Of a stretch of 64,000 bases of DNA, positions 1-8,792 are shown piece after piece (positions within the stretch are counted from its first letter, which is position 1; every line of letters begins with the position of its first letter). A program made the translations under genes and the position numbers. The DNA comes from Roseovarius sp. (GTDB lineage Bacteria > Pseudomonadota > Alphaproteobacteria > Rhodobacterales > Rhodobacteraceae): assembly GCA_029212365.1 (NCBI GenBank), contig JARGOC010000006.1, positions 121,913 to 185,912 on the forward strand. The letters run 5' to 3'. The notes below the pieces were generated by a model, which saw only the letters and a program-made list of their open reading frames with translations, did no database searches and was not told where the DNA came from.

Positions 1-165
1 CTGGCCCTTTTTCATCAGTTCGTCGATTTCAGGCATTTGCGGCCCGCCGTTTTCCGGGGGTCTGCGCCCGCCATTGCGATTGCCACCACGGTTGTCATCA
101 CCTCCGTCGTCGCCTCCGCCTGAATTGCCGCCGCCGCCCCAAGGGCCGCCAGATGGTCCAGCCAT
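1..165 (-). CDS. hflK: HflK, N-terminal fragment (membrane protease modulator)
   Basis: Only the first 55 codons are inside the window; the gene runs off the left edge. The visible residues form the glycine/asparagine/proline-rich, cytoplasmic N-terminal tail typical of HflK (begins MAGPSGGPWGGGG, later PQMPEIDELMKKGQ), before the transmembrane segment and SPFH/band 7 domain, which are not visible. HflK with HflC forms the inner-membrane complex that regulates the FtsH protease. The ATG at 165 has an AAGGAAACAG ribosome binding site upstream. The call rests on the tail composition and on the neighbouring gor/rpiA genes, so it is good but not certain. Confidence 0.8.
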   Translation of the reverse strand, partial: MAGPSGGPWGGGGNSGGGDDGGDDNRGGNRNGGRRPPENGGPQMPEIDELMKKGQ

Positions 166-235
166 AAAATCTGTTTCCTTATCTCTGCGTCGTCATCACG
201 ACGTTATACATAACCTGTGCAGTTTGTCTGAAAAA

Positions 236-1591
236 TCAAGCTGTCCGAACAGGGGTTTTCATGGTCACAAGTTCTTCGGACATGGTTGGATGCACCGCAC
301 AGGTCCGGTCGAAATCTTCTTTTGTGGCGCCCATTTTCACGGCAATGCCCGCCAATTGGATCATTTCACCCGCGCCGGGTGCCACAATGTGACAGCCCAG
401 TATCTTGCGCGTGGCCTGAGAGACAATCAACTTCATCAGCACCCGGTCATTGCGCCCGGCAAAGGCCTGCTGCATCGGTTTGAACGATGTTGCATAAACC
501 TCAATTGGCTCCTGCTCGCGGGCGGCTTCCTCGGATAATCCCACTGTGCCCATCTCGGGTTGGGTGAAAATTGCCGTTGGAATCAGGTCATGATCCACGG
601 GTGTCGGATTGGCGTTGAACACGGTTTCCACAAAGGCCATGCCCTCGCGGATGGCCACAGGTGTCAGGTTTACGCGGTCAGTCACATCGCCAATGGCATA
701 GATAGATGGCACGCCGGTCTGGCTGTACTCATCCACCACAATTTCGCCTTTGCGGCCCAGTTGGACGCCTGCCTCTTCCAGACCCATATCGCGGGTGTTG
801 GGGGCGCGGCCGGTGGCAAACATGACCTTTTCAAATACGTTGTCCGAGCCATTGGTGCCCTTCACGCGATATCCACCATCGACGGGCTCCATCTCCATTA
901 TGTTGGTGCCCAGATGCAGGTTGATCCCGTTTTGGATCATTTCCTCGGAAACCAGCCCACGCGCTTCTTCGTCAAAACCACGCAGGATTTGCGCGCCGCG
1001 ATAGAATTGTGTGACCTGCAGGCCCAGCCCGTTCAGGATGCCGGCGAATTCGCATGCAATATAGCCGCCGCCAATGATCAGAATGGATTTCGGCAGGGTC
1101 TCAAGGTGGAAGATGTCATTGCTGGTAATTGCATGCTCTGCACCGGGCAGATCAGGCTTCACGGGCTGCCCGCCGCTGGCAACCAAAATGTGTTTGGCGG
1201 TCTTGCGTTCGCCCGTGCTCAGTTCAATCGTATGTGCATCGGCCAGCTTGGCGCGTGCGTCATAGGTCTCTACCCCGTTCGAGCTGAGGATAGTGCGATA
1301 CACCCCCTCCAGCCGGTCCAGTTCGGCATGCAGTTTGCCCTGAAAGGCAGGCCAGTCAAACCCACCGGCATGCACTGTCCAGCCATAGGACTGTGCATCC
1401 TCGATGGCGCTGGGAAATTCACTGGCGAACACCATTAGTTTTTTGGGGACACATCCCCGGATCACACATGTGCCGCCGTAGCGGTCGTCTTCGGCCAGGG
1501 CCACCTTTGCGCCACCCTGCGCTGCCACTCGGGCCGCGCGCACGCCACCTGACCCACCGCCAATGACAAAAAGATCATAGTCAAACGTCAT
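236..1591 (-). CDS. gor: Glutathione-disulfide reductase
   Basis: A 451-residue FAD/NADPH class I disulfide oxidoreductase that reduces glutathione disulfide in the cytoplasm. An N-terminal FAD-binding GGGSGG is followed by the redox pair C42 and C47 (GGTCVIRGCVPKK). The central NADPH fold has GGGYIACEF, with arginines in the following loop that favour NADPH over NADH, and a C-terminal HPTMSEE carries the catalytic histidine-glutamate pair. These features separate it from lipoamide dehydrogenase. It starts 6 bases after the stop of rpiA, so the two are probably co-transcribed, linking NADPH supply by the pentose phosphate pathway to glutathione reduction. Length is normal for the family. Confidence 0.95.
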   Translation of the reverse strand: MTFDYDLFVIGGGSGGVRAARVAAQGGAKVALAEDDRYGGTCVIRGCVPKKLMVFASEFPSAIEDAQSYGWTVHAGGFDWPAFQGKLHAELDRLEGVYRTILSSNGVETYDARAKLADAHTIELSTGERKTAKHILVASGGQPVKPDLPGAEHAITSNDIFHLETLPKSILIIGGGYIACEFAGILNGLGLQVTQFYRGAQILRGFDEEARGLVSEEMIQNGINLHLGTNIMEMEPVDGGYRVKGTNGSDNVFEKVMFATGRAPNTRDMGLEEAGVQLGRKGEIVVDEYSQTGVPSIYAIGDVTDRVNLTPVAIREGMAFVETVFNANPTPVDHDLIPTAIFTQPEMGTVGLSEEAAREQEPIEVYATSFKPMQQAFAGRNDRVLMKLIVSQATRKILGCHIVAPGAGEMIQLAGIAVKMGATKEDFDRTCAVHPTMSEELVTMKTPVRTA

Positions 1592-1597
1592 GTGTAT

Positions 1598-2386
1598 TCA
1601 GTCCATCATATCAGTGAACAGATTATCGGATTCCACGAAATCCAGACGGTCCTCTTGTACTGTGCCTTCGTTGATGTCACGCGTTTCAACCCGACCATCG
1701 CCATAGCCCAGCACAACAACATCGCAAATATCTACAAACAGTCCGTTTTCAACCACCCCCGGCACCTGATTAAGCACAAGCGACAGTTGCCGCGCATTGC
1801 CAATACGCCCCAAATGCAGATCAAGGATATGGTTGCCCTCATCGGTGACATAGGGATGATCGCCATTCATACGCAGCGTGGCATCGCGGCCCAGCACATC
1901 CATGCTGATCAACATTTCCTCAACCAGTGATTTGGAGGTCTGCCAGCCGAACGGGATCACCTCGATGGGCAGGGGGAATGATCCCAGGTGTTCAACTTCT
2001 TTGGATGCATCGGTGATGACAATCATCTGATCGCTGGCAGTCGCCACGATCTTTTCCTGCAACAGCGCTCCGCCACCGCCTTTGATCAGGTTCAGATCAC
2101 CGTCAAATTCATCGGCACCATCAATGGTGACATCCAGCCACTTCGCCTCGTCCAGGCTGATCACTTCTATGCCCACATCACGCGCCAGTTCGGCGGTTCG
2201 GGTTGAGGTGGGCACGCCTTTGATCCGCAGCCCGTCCTCGCGCACCATTTCACCCAGACAGCGCACCATCCAAGCGGCCGTGCTGCCAGTGCCCAGGCCC
2301 ACACGCATCCCGTCTTCTACAAAATCCACAGCCCGTTTGGCGGCGACATATTTGGCTTTGTCGATGGGCGAAAGTTCCCCGCTCAT
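1598..2386 (-). CDS. rpiA: Ribose-5-phosphate isomerase A
   Basis: A 262-residue enzyme interconverting ribose 5-phosphate and ribulose 5-phosphate in the non-oxidative pentose phosphate pathway. RpiA hallmarks are present: phosphate-binding LGTGSTA near residues 30-36, the DGADE motif, and the KGGGGALLQEK loop with the catalytic lysine/glutamate. The frame is open 21 codons further upstream, but the ATG at 2386 (MSGELSPIDKAK) matches the family N-terminus and has a GGGGAG ribosome binding site. First gene of a probable rpiA-gor operon. Confidence 0.95.
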   Translation of the reverse strand: MSGELSPIDKAKYVAAKRAVDFVEDGMRVGLGTGSTAAWMVRCLGEMVREDGLRIKGVPTSTRTAELARDVGIEVISLDEAKWLDVTIDGADEFDGDLNLIKGGGGALLQEKIVATASDQMIVITDASKEVEHLGSFPLPIEVIPFGWQTSKSLVEEMLISMDVLGRDATLRMNGDHPYVTDEGNHILDLHLGRIGNARQLSLVLNQVPGVVENGLFVDICDVVVLGYGDGRVETRDINEGTVQEDRLDFVESDNLFTDMMD

Positions 2387-2485
2387 GATGTGCACTCCCC
2401 AAGTGTTTGAGGCGTTATACCGGTGTTGCGCACGGGGCGCGAGAGGCAATCTGCGATGAAATGGAGCGACCTGTCGTACTCTGCG

Positions 2486-3049
2486 TTAACGTGCGCGCAG
2501 CACCTTGGCCATTTCCTGAATTGTGACCGTGCCGTCGCCATCCATATCCAGCGCCATCAGGTCAACAACGAACTGCTCTCGGCGCGGGAGGCGCCTATTC
2601 GCATCAGTTTGGACAGTTCGCACGACATGTTGACGCAGCTCATCAAAATCCAGTTGATTGTTGGCGTCCAGATCAGCTTCGATGATCATCAACTCCAAAT
2701 CTGAGCGTTTTATCATCCTGCGGCTCTGAGATGAGATGCGCGCGATATCTAATTCCTCTTCCGATAAGACACCATCAAAATCCAGATCGAGCGACAATAT
2801 ACCCTGCATCACCTGCGCTCGATTTTGTGCAACGGCGGACTTTCTGTAGTTATCAATAACTTCTTGGGTGATGATCCCATCAGATTGCAGATCAAGCATC
2901 CGTTGGGCGATCCTCCTGATTGCCCTTTGCGTATCATCGCCCACCATAGCTTCAATGGATTTTGGAAGGGGCTGCTTCACCTCATCCGCATGAACCTGGG
3001 ATGATAATAGTGCCGCAACAACAATGCATAAGGTGTATGGTTTTATCAT
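2486..3049 (-). CDS. Exported EF-hand calcium-binding protein
   Basis: A 187-residue protein with a Sec signal peptide (hydrophobic residues 7-17, likely cleavage after the alanine near 21). Three recognisable EF-hand loops follow: DLDFDGVLSEEE (88-99), DLDANNQLDFDE (126-137) and DMDGDGTVTIQE (168-179). A degenerate fourth lies near residue 53 (DLQSDGIITQEV). Loops one and three have the classical D-x-D-x-D-G spacing, so calcium binding in the periplasm is likely. Loop two has Asn-Asn at ligand positions and may be weaker. No enzyme domain is present, so the role is unknown; a calcium sensor or buffer is an inference. It appears to be a single gene. Confidence 0.8.
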   Translation of the reverse strand: MIKPYTLCIVVAALLSSQVHADEVKQPLPKSIEAMVGDDTQRAIRRIAQRMLDLQSDGIITQEVIDNYRKSAVAQNRAQVMQGILSLDLDFDGVLSEEELDIARISSQSRRMIKRSDLELMIIEADLDANNQLDFDELRQHVVRTVQTDANRRLPRREQFVVDLMALDMDGDGTVTIQEMAKVLRAR

Positions 3050-3324
3050 GGTGTCTGCCTTCAGCTTTAATGCGAGTCATCGGTTAGGTATGCACCCAAT
3101 GTGGCATATCCAAGGTGCCTTGCGAAAACAGAGTGTTCATGAAGAACGTCAAATTCGAATGTCGGCAAAATAGCTCAGATCCTGCCGCAAAACGCCGCCT
3201 TCGCCTGTCATCCTGCCGTGTTTGAAGGATTGTTAGAATATCGTACCTGCGATAAAGGCCCAATCTTGGGGCAATCCCCTTTATCGCCGCATTAAGCGAG
3301 CAGACCAGAAAGCAGTGTGACCAG

Positions 3325-4698
3325 ATGTTTCTGTCCGTGTTTGATATGTTCAAAGTGGGTGTTGGCCCGTCCTCGTCGCATACGATGGGGCCGATGGTGG
3401 CTGCTGCCCGGTTTCTGGATGACATGCGCGCATCACCGTTTGAGTTCCACGGCCTGCGTGGGTCTTTGCACGGCAGCCTTGCCTTTACCGGCGTGGGCCA
3501 TGCGACTGACCGCGCCACTATTCTGGGCCTCGCCGGGTTTTCGCCTGACACTTATGACCACGAACACGCCCAAGCCGTGTTGGCCGAAATACGCGACACC
3601 CAGACAGTGACACCCGAAGGCCTGCCACCCCTTCAGTTCAATCCCAAAGACGATCTGACTTTTGATTTTGGGCCTAACCTGCCAGGCCATGCCAATGGTA
3701 TGATCCTGATGGCGACAGATAAGCAGGGCGATGTGATCCTGCGCCAGACGTATTACTCCATCGGTGGTGGTTTTGTGATGACCGAGGCGGAACTGGCCGC
3801 CGGGCGCAACACCGATGAAGGTGATCCGGTGCCCTATCCATTCAAATCCGCCAATCAAATGCTGGAGATGGCTGAAACATCGGGCAAATCTATTGCGGAC
3901 ATGAAGCGTGCCAATGAAATCTCGCGGGGCGGACCCGAAAACCTCACGTCCGGGGTGGCGCGTATCTGGCAGGTTATGAACGGTTGCATTGAACGGGGCA
4001 TGCAAAACGATGGCACTTTGCCGGGGGGGCTGAATGTGCGGCGCAGGGCCAAAGGTATTCATGATGCGCTGCTGGCTGAACGTGGCACCAACCTGAGTGC
4101 GCCACACAAAATCAATGACTGGATCAGCACCTACGCCATGGCCGTGAACGAAGAAAACGCAGCGGGCGGGCAGGTTGTGACAGCCCCCACCAATGGCGCG
4201 GCCGGCGTGGTGCCTGCGGTGATCAAATATTACCTCGATCATGTGCCAGGGGCCACAGAAACTCAGGTTGAGGATTTCATGCTCACCGCCGCTGCCATCG
4301 GTGGTCTGGTCAAGTTCAATGCCTCTATCTCTGGTGCCGAGGCGGGTTGTCAGGCCGAAGTTGGCAGTGCCGCCGCCATGGGGGCCGCCGGGTTGGCGGC
4401 CGTTCTGGGCGGCACGCCCAAACAGATTGAAAATGCCGCGGAGATTGCGCTGGAACATCACCTTGGCATGACCTGCGATCCGGTCAAAGGCCTGGTGCAG
4501 GTGCCGTGCATTGAGCGCAACGGATTGGGTGCGATCAAGGCGGTCAGTGCCGCCTCACTGGCTCTGCGCGGCGATGGCCAACACCTTGTGCCGCTGGATG
4601 CCTGTATCGAAACCATGCGCCAAACCGGCGTGGATATGAGCGAGAAATACAAAGAGACATCTCTGGGCGGCTTGGCTGTGAACGTGCCAAACTGCTGA
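3325..4698 (+). CDS. sdaA: L-serine ammonia-lyase, iron-sulfur type
   Basis: A 457-residue single-chain L-serine dehydratase converting L-serine to pyruvate and ammonia. The N-terminal beta domain has the family signature [10 protein letters not shown] near residues 14-23. The alpha domain has the [10 protein letters not shown] region and conserved cysteines that hold the oxygen-sensitive [4Fe-4S] cluster ([27 protein letters not shown]). Length matches the fused alpha/beta form. No strong ribosome binding site is seen before the ATG at 3325, but the N-terminus [12 protein letters not shown] fits the family. It lies alone between unrelated genes. Confidence 0.95.
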   Translation: MFLSVFDMFKVGVGPSSSHTMGPMVAAARFLDDMRASPFEFHGLRGSLHGSLAFTGVGHATDRATILGLAGFSPDTYDHEHAQAVLAEIRDTQTVTPEGLPPLQFNPKDDLTFDFGPNLPGHANGMILMATDKQGDVILRQTYYSIGGGFVMTEAELAAGRNTDEGDPVPYPFKSANQMLEMAETSGKSIADMKRANEISRGGPENLTSGVARIWQVMNGCIERGMQNDGTLPGGLNVRRRAKGIHDALLAERGTNLSAPHKINDWISTYAMAVNEENAAGGQVVTAPTNGAAGVVPAVIKYYLDHVPGATETQVEDFMLTAAAIGGLVKFNASISGAEAGCQAEVGSAAAMGAAGLAAVLGGTPKQIENAAEIALEHHLGMTCDPVKGLVQVPCIERNGLGAIKAVSAASLALRGDGQHLVPLDACIETMRQTGVDMSEKYKETSLGGLAVNVPNC

Positions 4699-4887
4699 AC
4701 GAGCGTGTATTTTCCAAACTATGCTTTGGCCTGAGCAAGCCGCATGAGTATCAAATGGGCATACTCAGCGGCGCGGATGAATAGTATTTCACACAGTGTC
4801 TGAGGTAGGTAACACCAGTGTAATTTGACGAAAAGCCAGATGAGGAGGATAATCCAGCCACAAATAAATTTTTGAAGGAGAGGTGTA

Positions 4888-5415
4888 ATGTTCTTGATTT
4901 CAAACAGTGGCGGATTGTCCCGCAGGTATTTCACGCTCGCAGTTGCTTCCTCAGGGTTATGTATTTCGGGGGCAATAGCAAAGGCCGGTGGTGGAATAGA
5001 TTTGACCGTGAGTGGTGAGTATAACCCACAGTACGGCGATGAAGACGACGGACCAACTGACGAGTATGGATATTCTCAATCCGAATATTTGAGGCTGTCG
5101 CGCAATCAGATGCGCGACAATATCAGTGTCAGCAGTGCCTATGTGGTTGGGTTCTCCTACGCCGGGTCAAATCACCTGTTCCGGATGGGCTATGGTAACC
5201 CGCGTGGCACGCGCGGTGTTTTCAGGGCGTTGCAAGAGTATGACAGCGTGAAAATGCGCAGGTCATATCTGCGCGACGAACGCGACGATGCCAGAGCCGT
5301 TTATGAGGCGCATTCTGGCTCAGATGCCAAGCGGCAGCAAAAGCAATTCTATTATATGGGTGTTTCCTATTGGCACAAACACCCCAAAGAAGGCCTGCTG
5401 AAGTTGAAGTACTGA
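4888..5415 (+). CDS. Small Tat-type exported protein of unknown function
   Basis: I do not recognise this 175-residue protein. Residues 11-16 read SRRYFT followed by a hydrophobic stretch and an A-x-A end (AIAKA near 31), which resembles a twin-arginine signal. The mature part is rich in Asp, Tyr, Arg and Ser, with short repeated charged blocks (DEDDGPTDEYGYSQSEY; RDERDDARA), no cysteine and no membrane segment. The ATG at 4888 has a GGAGAGG ribosome binding site. It is convergent with thiN and downstream of sdaA but 189 bases away. The region upstream is visibly richer in A+T than its surroundings. A real exported protein is likely; the function is open. Confidence 0.6.
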   Translation: MFLISNSGGLSRRYFTLAVASSGLCISGAIAKAGGGIDLTVSGEYNPQYGDEDDGPTDEYGYSQSEYLRLSRNQMRDNISVSSAYVVGFSYAGSNHLFRMGYGNPRGTRGVFRALQEYDSVKMRRSYLRDERDDARAVYEAHSGSDAKRQQKQFYYMGVSYWHKHPKEGLLKLKY

Positions 5416-5466
5416 CCTTAAGGCGTTTCGCGTAAAGCCTGAATCAGAGGTTTTGCCCGATACACT

Positions 5467-6135
5467 TTAGTCCCAACGTGCCGTCGATTTCGACAGCGCC
5501 TGCACAACTATGTCCAGGGCATCGCTGGGCAGTATCACCAGCATTTTCGGCGCGGTAAAGCTCATCTGCACGGCCCCCTTGGCGCAGTTTGACGTGCCGA
5601 TCCGGCCGTCGGAGGCAAAGTTCAGACCGCCGATTTCCCATTGCAGCCCATCCGATGTGCCCTCAACTGCGCCCAATGGAAACAGTGAGACCACAGTCCC
5701 CGGATGCAAATCCAACAGCATTGTGGGCGGGGCCAGAAAAACCAATTCATGCTGCCCCAGCAAAACACAGGGCTGCCCGGCAAAGCGCACAAGGCTGTTA
5801 TAGCAGGCCAGCTGATGATCCTGCCTGCCAGCGGTAAAACCGACCCCAATGATCAAGGGCGCGCTGATTTGCGACAGGCATTTGTCAAAGTCGGTGGTGT
5901 CCTGATCATCAATACAGTGCAGGATGCTATCTGGCAGGCGGGCTCTTGCGGCGTCACTGATGGAATCAAAATCACCAATCACCGCTTCGGGGGTCAGACC
6001 GTTTTCATGTGCCACATCAGCTCCACCGTCAGCGGCCACAATGCGTGGGCCAACAGCCCGCGCCCGGCTAAGGGTTGTATTGTTAACGCTGGCGCCCCCA
6101 ATTAGGGTGACTGTTTCCAAACTATGGACAATCAA
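5467..6135 (-). CDS. thiN: Thiamine pyrophosphokinase
   Basis: A 222-residue enzyme transferring pyrophosphate from ATP to thiamine, giving thiamine diphosphate. Family motifs: AADGGAD (residues about 34-40), VIGDFDSI with catalytic/metal aspartates, and DQDTTDFDKCL, followed by GFTAGRQDHQLACY; the C-terminal half forms the thiamine-binding beta domain. The best start is a TTG codon at 6135 preceded by CCGGGGAAAA. No internal ATG would preserve the first strand of the kinase fold. Thiamine diphosphate is the cofactor of xsc further along, but thiN is not linked to it here. Confidence 0.9.
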   Translation of the reverse strand: MIVHSLETVTLIGGASVNNTTLSRARAVGPRIVAADGGADVAHENGLTPEAVIGDFDSISDAARARLPDSILHCIDDQDTTDFDKCLSQISAPLIIGVGFTAGRQDHQLACYNSLVRFAGQPCVLLGQHELVFLAPPTMLLDLHPGTVVSLFPLGAVEGTSDGLQWEIGGLNFASDGRIGTSNCAKGAVQMSFTAPKMLVILPSDALDIVVQALSKSTARWD

Positions 6136-6284
6136 GCGATTTTCCCCGGATTATTGGCAAGTTAAACTAGTGAGCCTTATTTAAACCATGAAATGATACT
6201 GTAAAATTCTAAGAATCGGGCCGCTTTCGACGCGCCCAGCATGGTAAACATGTCGTTGCAGGCAATGCAAAGCGAGCAATTGGT

Positions 6285-8633
6285 ATGATTAAAGACAGCA
6301 AAATTCTCACGGTCTCTTATGGGACGTTTTCGTGCACGTTGGAGGGGTTCGATGATTCGTTCACCACCATGAAGGCGATTGCGGAGTATTTCCGCGATCT
6401 GGCCGCCGATGACCGATACTTCGGGGCCGAACCTCCGACACCGGATGCCGAAATGCTGGCGCGGATCGCCGAACGCGAGATTGAACGCCGGGTTCAGGCC
6501 CATGAAGACGGTGGCAAAATCGTGCTGCGCGCGTCCGAAGGAACTCCGGCAGCGCTGCCTCACGAGGAAGCAGCCGAAACCTCTGTTGCCGAGACTCCTG
6601 ACACGCAGGCTGAGGATGCAGCTGACGATCAAATGATCGCCGATACTGCTGCTGCCACCAAAGAACCGCATAACGAAGCGGCGCAAACACCTGCTACAGA
6701 AATGCCCGAGGCTCAGCCCGCCGCAAGTACACAAGACCTCACTGCCCCGATGCCATCGCGCGATGTTGCCAAAGTAGAAGAGCCTGAACAGGCCGGTGAA
6801 GAGGCCGTTGTCGAAGAGATAGCAGAGACCCCTGAGGCCCCAGAACAACCCGACGTTAGCAAAGACGCTGAGATGGCCGAGATCGAAGCGGCCTCTGAGG
6901 TTGAGCAGGTCGTAGAGCCCGTTGATATTACAAAAGAAGATGAAGCTGACACCCCTGCTGATTTTGCTGCGGACGAACCCGTGTCGCCTCAGATCGAAGC
7001 CGCTGATGTTAGCCACCCTGACCCCGATAGTGTCGCGGCCAAGCTGGGCCGTATCCGCTCGGTTGTCGCGCAGTCTGAACAGCCCTACGGCGATATCGAC
7101 TATAGCGAAGACGAACACGCTTCGGGGTTCCTGGAAACCAACCTTGCCGATCTGGACGCTGCCTTGGCTGCGGATGATGCCGCCGAAATACGTGTCGAGG
7201 AAATTGAAGACACGATTGAGGCCGAGGACGAACCAGCAGGTGATGCACAAGCCACTGATGACGTCGAAGTAGAGGCGGAAATTGAAATAGAGGTTGAAGC
7301 TGAAGCACAAGTTGAAACTGAGGTCGAAGAGAGCGGTGAAACAGACATTGCCTCGATTTTGGCCAATGTGTCGGTTCTGGCGGATGATACTACTGAGGCG
7401 GATTCCGCCCAAGCGGATGCTTCAATTGAAGTGCCAGAAGCCGTTGAAGCCAAAGCAGATCCTGTCGACACAATCGAAGACACACTGGCCCAATTGATGG
7501 CAGATGCCCTGCCGGTCGGTGGTGTTGTTGAGGCCGACGACGATGAGTTGGATGACGAGGAGCTGTCCGTTGAATCGCCACCTCTGAATGCGCGCGTCAC
7601 CAAGATGAAGCGTGCGGATGTTGATGCGGCTTTGGCTGCGGGCCAAGTTCAGGAAGTTGCGGCGGCAAACGATGCCGAGAACCTCTTCTCGGACGAGGAT
7701 GAAGACGACATCGCCTCAACCCTGTCGGCTGAGGAAGAAGCTGAACTGCAACGCGAACTGGCTGAAGTTGAAGCAGATTTTGCCTCACAGGGCATGGGTG
7801 AGGATGCTGAGCGTCAAGTGCTATCTGCTGATGAAAACGAAATGCCAGACGCGATAGACGATATGGCTGAAACAACATTCATCGCCGATGAGGACGAGAT
7901 GGAAGAGGCGTTTGATGATGCGTCAGATGCCTCAGTCCGTGGCGTGGATCGTTTGCAGGCTGTTGAACAAACCTCGGATGTGTCGCGTATCTTTGAAGAG
8001 GCTGACACTCAGCTTGATCAACCAGAATCCAGCGAACGCCGAAATGCGATCCAGCATTTGCGAGCGGCCGTGGCGGCCACCCGTGCTGATCAAAATGCCG
8101 GTGTGGATATCTCAAAGGACAAGGATGACAGTGCCTATCGTTCAGATTTGGCCGATGTTGTACGCCCGCGTCGCCCGCGCGCCGGTGGCAGCACCCGCTC
8201 TGAGCGCCCTGGGAGCGAGCGCCCGGCCCCCCTAAAACTGGTCGCCGAACAACGTATCGACACACCCCAAACCCCAGTGCGCCCACGCCGGATTACCACC
8301 AAAGATCTGGCAGATATAACGTCAGCGCAGGCGAACCCTGATGCAGGTGGCAGCTTTGTTGATTTTGCCGAAGAAATGGGTGCAGGTGCCTTGCCGGAAC
8401 TGTTGGAAGCCGCAGCTGCCTATATGGCCGATGTAGAAGGCCGACCACAGTTTTCACGCCCGATGTTGATGGGCAAGCTCAAAGAGGTTGAGGGCGATGC
8501 CTTTTCCCGCGAGGACGGGCTGCGTTCATTTGGCCAACTGTTGCGTCAGGGAAAATTGCAAAAGCTGAAGGGCGGCCGGTTCTCTGTTACCGAAGAAACC
8601 GATTTCCGCGCTCAAGCCCGCAACGCCGGATAA
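6285..8633 (+). CDS. Large acidic, mostly disordered protein conserved only at its ends
   Basis: A 782-residue protein of unassigned function. Residues 1 to about 90 look folded (MIKDSKILTVSYGTFSCTLEG, then an amphipathic FTTMKAIAEYFRDLAADDRYFGAE helix region). From about 90 to 600 it is almost pure low-complexity acidic sequence dominated by Glu, Asp, Ala and Val. A short basic Arg/Pro segment follows (around VRPRRPRAGGS, near 625), then a folded C-terminal part of about 75 residues (GALPELLEAAAAYM ... GQLLRQGKLQKLKGGRFSV). No signal peptide or membrane segment. The layout of two interaction ends joined by an acidic spacer suggests a scaffold or hub, which is inference. Some database entries for similar proteins may carry lipoprotein or chemotaxis labels; nothing here supports those. 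A good terminator follows. Confidence 0.75.
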   Translation: MIKDSKILTVSYGTFSCTLEGFDDSFTTMKAIAEYFRDLAADDRYFGAEPPTPDAEMLARIAEREIERRVQAHEDGGKIVLRASEGTPAALPHEEAAETSVAETPDTQAEDAADDQMIADTAAATKEPHNEAAQTPATEMPEAQPAASTQDLTAPMPSRDVAKVEEPEQAGEEAVVEEIAETPEAPEQPDVSKDAEMAEIEAASEVEQVVEPVDITKEDEADTPADFAADEPVSPQIEAADVSHPDPDSVAAKLGRIRSVVAQSEQPYGDIDYSEDEHASGFLETNLADLDAALAADDAAEIRVEEIEDTIEAEDEPAGDAQATDDVEVEAEIEIEVEAEAQVETEVEESGETDIASILANVSVLADDTTEADSAQADASIEVPEAVEAKADPVDTIEDTLAQLMADALPVGGVVEADDDELDDEELSVESPPLNARVTKMKRADVDAALAAGQVQEVAAANDAENLFSDEDEDDIASTLSAEEEAELQRELAEVEADFASQGMGEDAERQVLSADENEMPDAIDDMAETTFIADEDEMEEAFDDASDASVRGVDRLQAVEQTSDVSRIFEEADTQLDQPESSERRNAIQHLRAAVAATRADQNAGVDISKDKDDSAYRSDLADVVRPRRPRAGGSTRSERPGSERPAPLKLVAEQRIDTPQTPVRPRRITTKDLADITSAQANPDAGGSFVDFAEEMGAGALPELLEAAAAYMADVEGRPQFSRPMLMGKLKEVEGDAFSREDGLRSFGQLLRQGKLQKLKGGRFSVTEETDFRAQARNAG

Positions 8634-8659
8634 ATAAGAACATTCAAAGGGTGAAATGG

Positions 8660-8689
8660 CGCCGGTCCGCAGTAGCGGGCCGGCGTTTT
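8660..8689 (+). terminator. Intrinsic terminator after the acidic protein gene
   Basis: An 11-bp G+C-rich stem (CGCCGGTCCGC at 8660-8670 pairing with GCGGGCCGGCG at 8675-8685, one G-U pair) closes a 4-base AGTA loop and is followed by TTTT. It sits 26 bases after the stop codon at 8633. Confidence 0.85.
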
Positions 8690-8714
8690 GATTTGGAATT
8701 CGAACCGCAGGCCA

Positions 8715-8770
8715 GAGATTTTTTGTTCGAAAAAATCTCAATTTTTTTGAAAATTCGAATGAATTTTCTT
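8715..8770. repeat. AT-rich double-hairpin repeat, copy A
   Basis: Two adjacent hairpins lie between the convergent acidic-protein and AraC-type genes. The first is a perfect 10-bp stem, GAGATTTTTT (8715-8724) with AAAAAATCTC (8730-8739). The second is an 8-bp stem, GAAAATTC (8749-8756) with GAATTTTC (8761-8768), loop GAAT. The same plan and near-identical arms recur at 30144 and 42821. Likely a bidirectional terminator or a REP-like 3'-end element. Confidence 0.7.
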
Positions 8771-8792
8771 GGCTCCTGATGCACTCAAAGTG

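Noticed and set aside
560..1438. 292-codon plus-strand frame inside gor
   Set aside because: Shadow of the well-supported glutathione reductase gene.
3433..4461. 342-codon minus-strand frame inside sdaA
   Set aside because: Shadow of sdaA, which has complete family motifs.
4719..4934. 71-codon minus-strand frame with one hydrophobic segment
   Set aside because: Overlaps the start and ribosome binding site of the exported protein at 4888 and has no ribosome binding site of its own.
6177..7412. 411-codon minus-strand frame opposite the acidic protein
   Set aside because: Phe/Arg/Cys/Leu-rich sequence is what results from reading the acidic low-complexity codons backwards; no ribosome binding site or family match.
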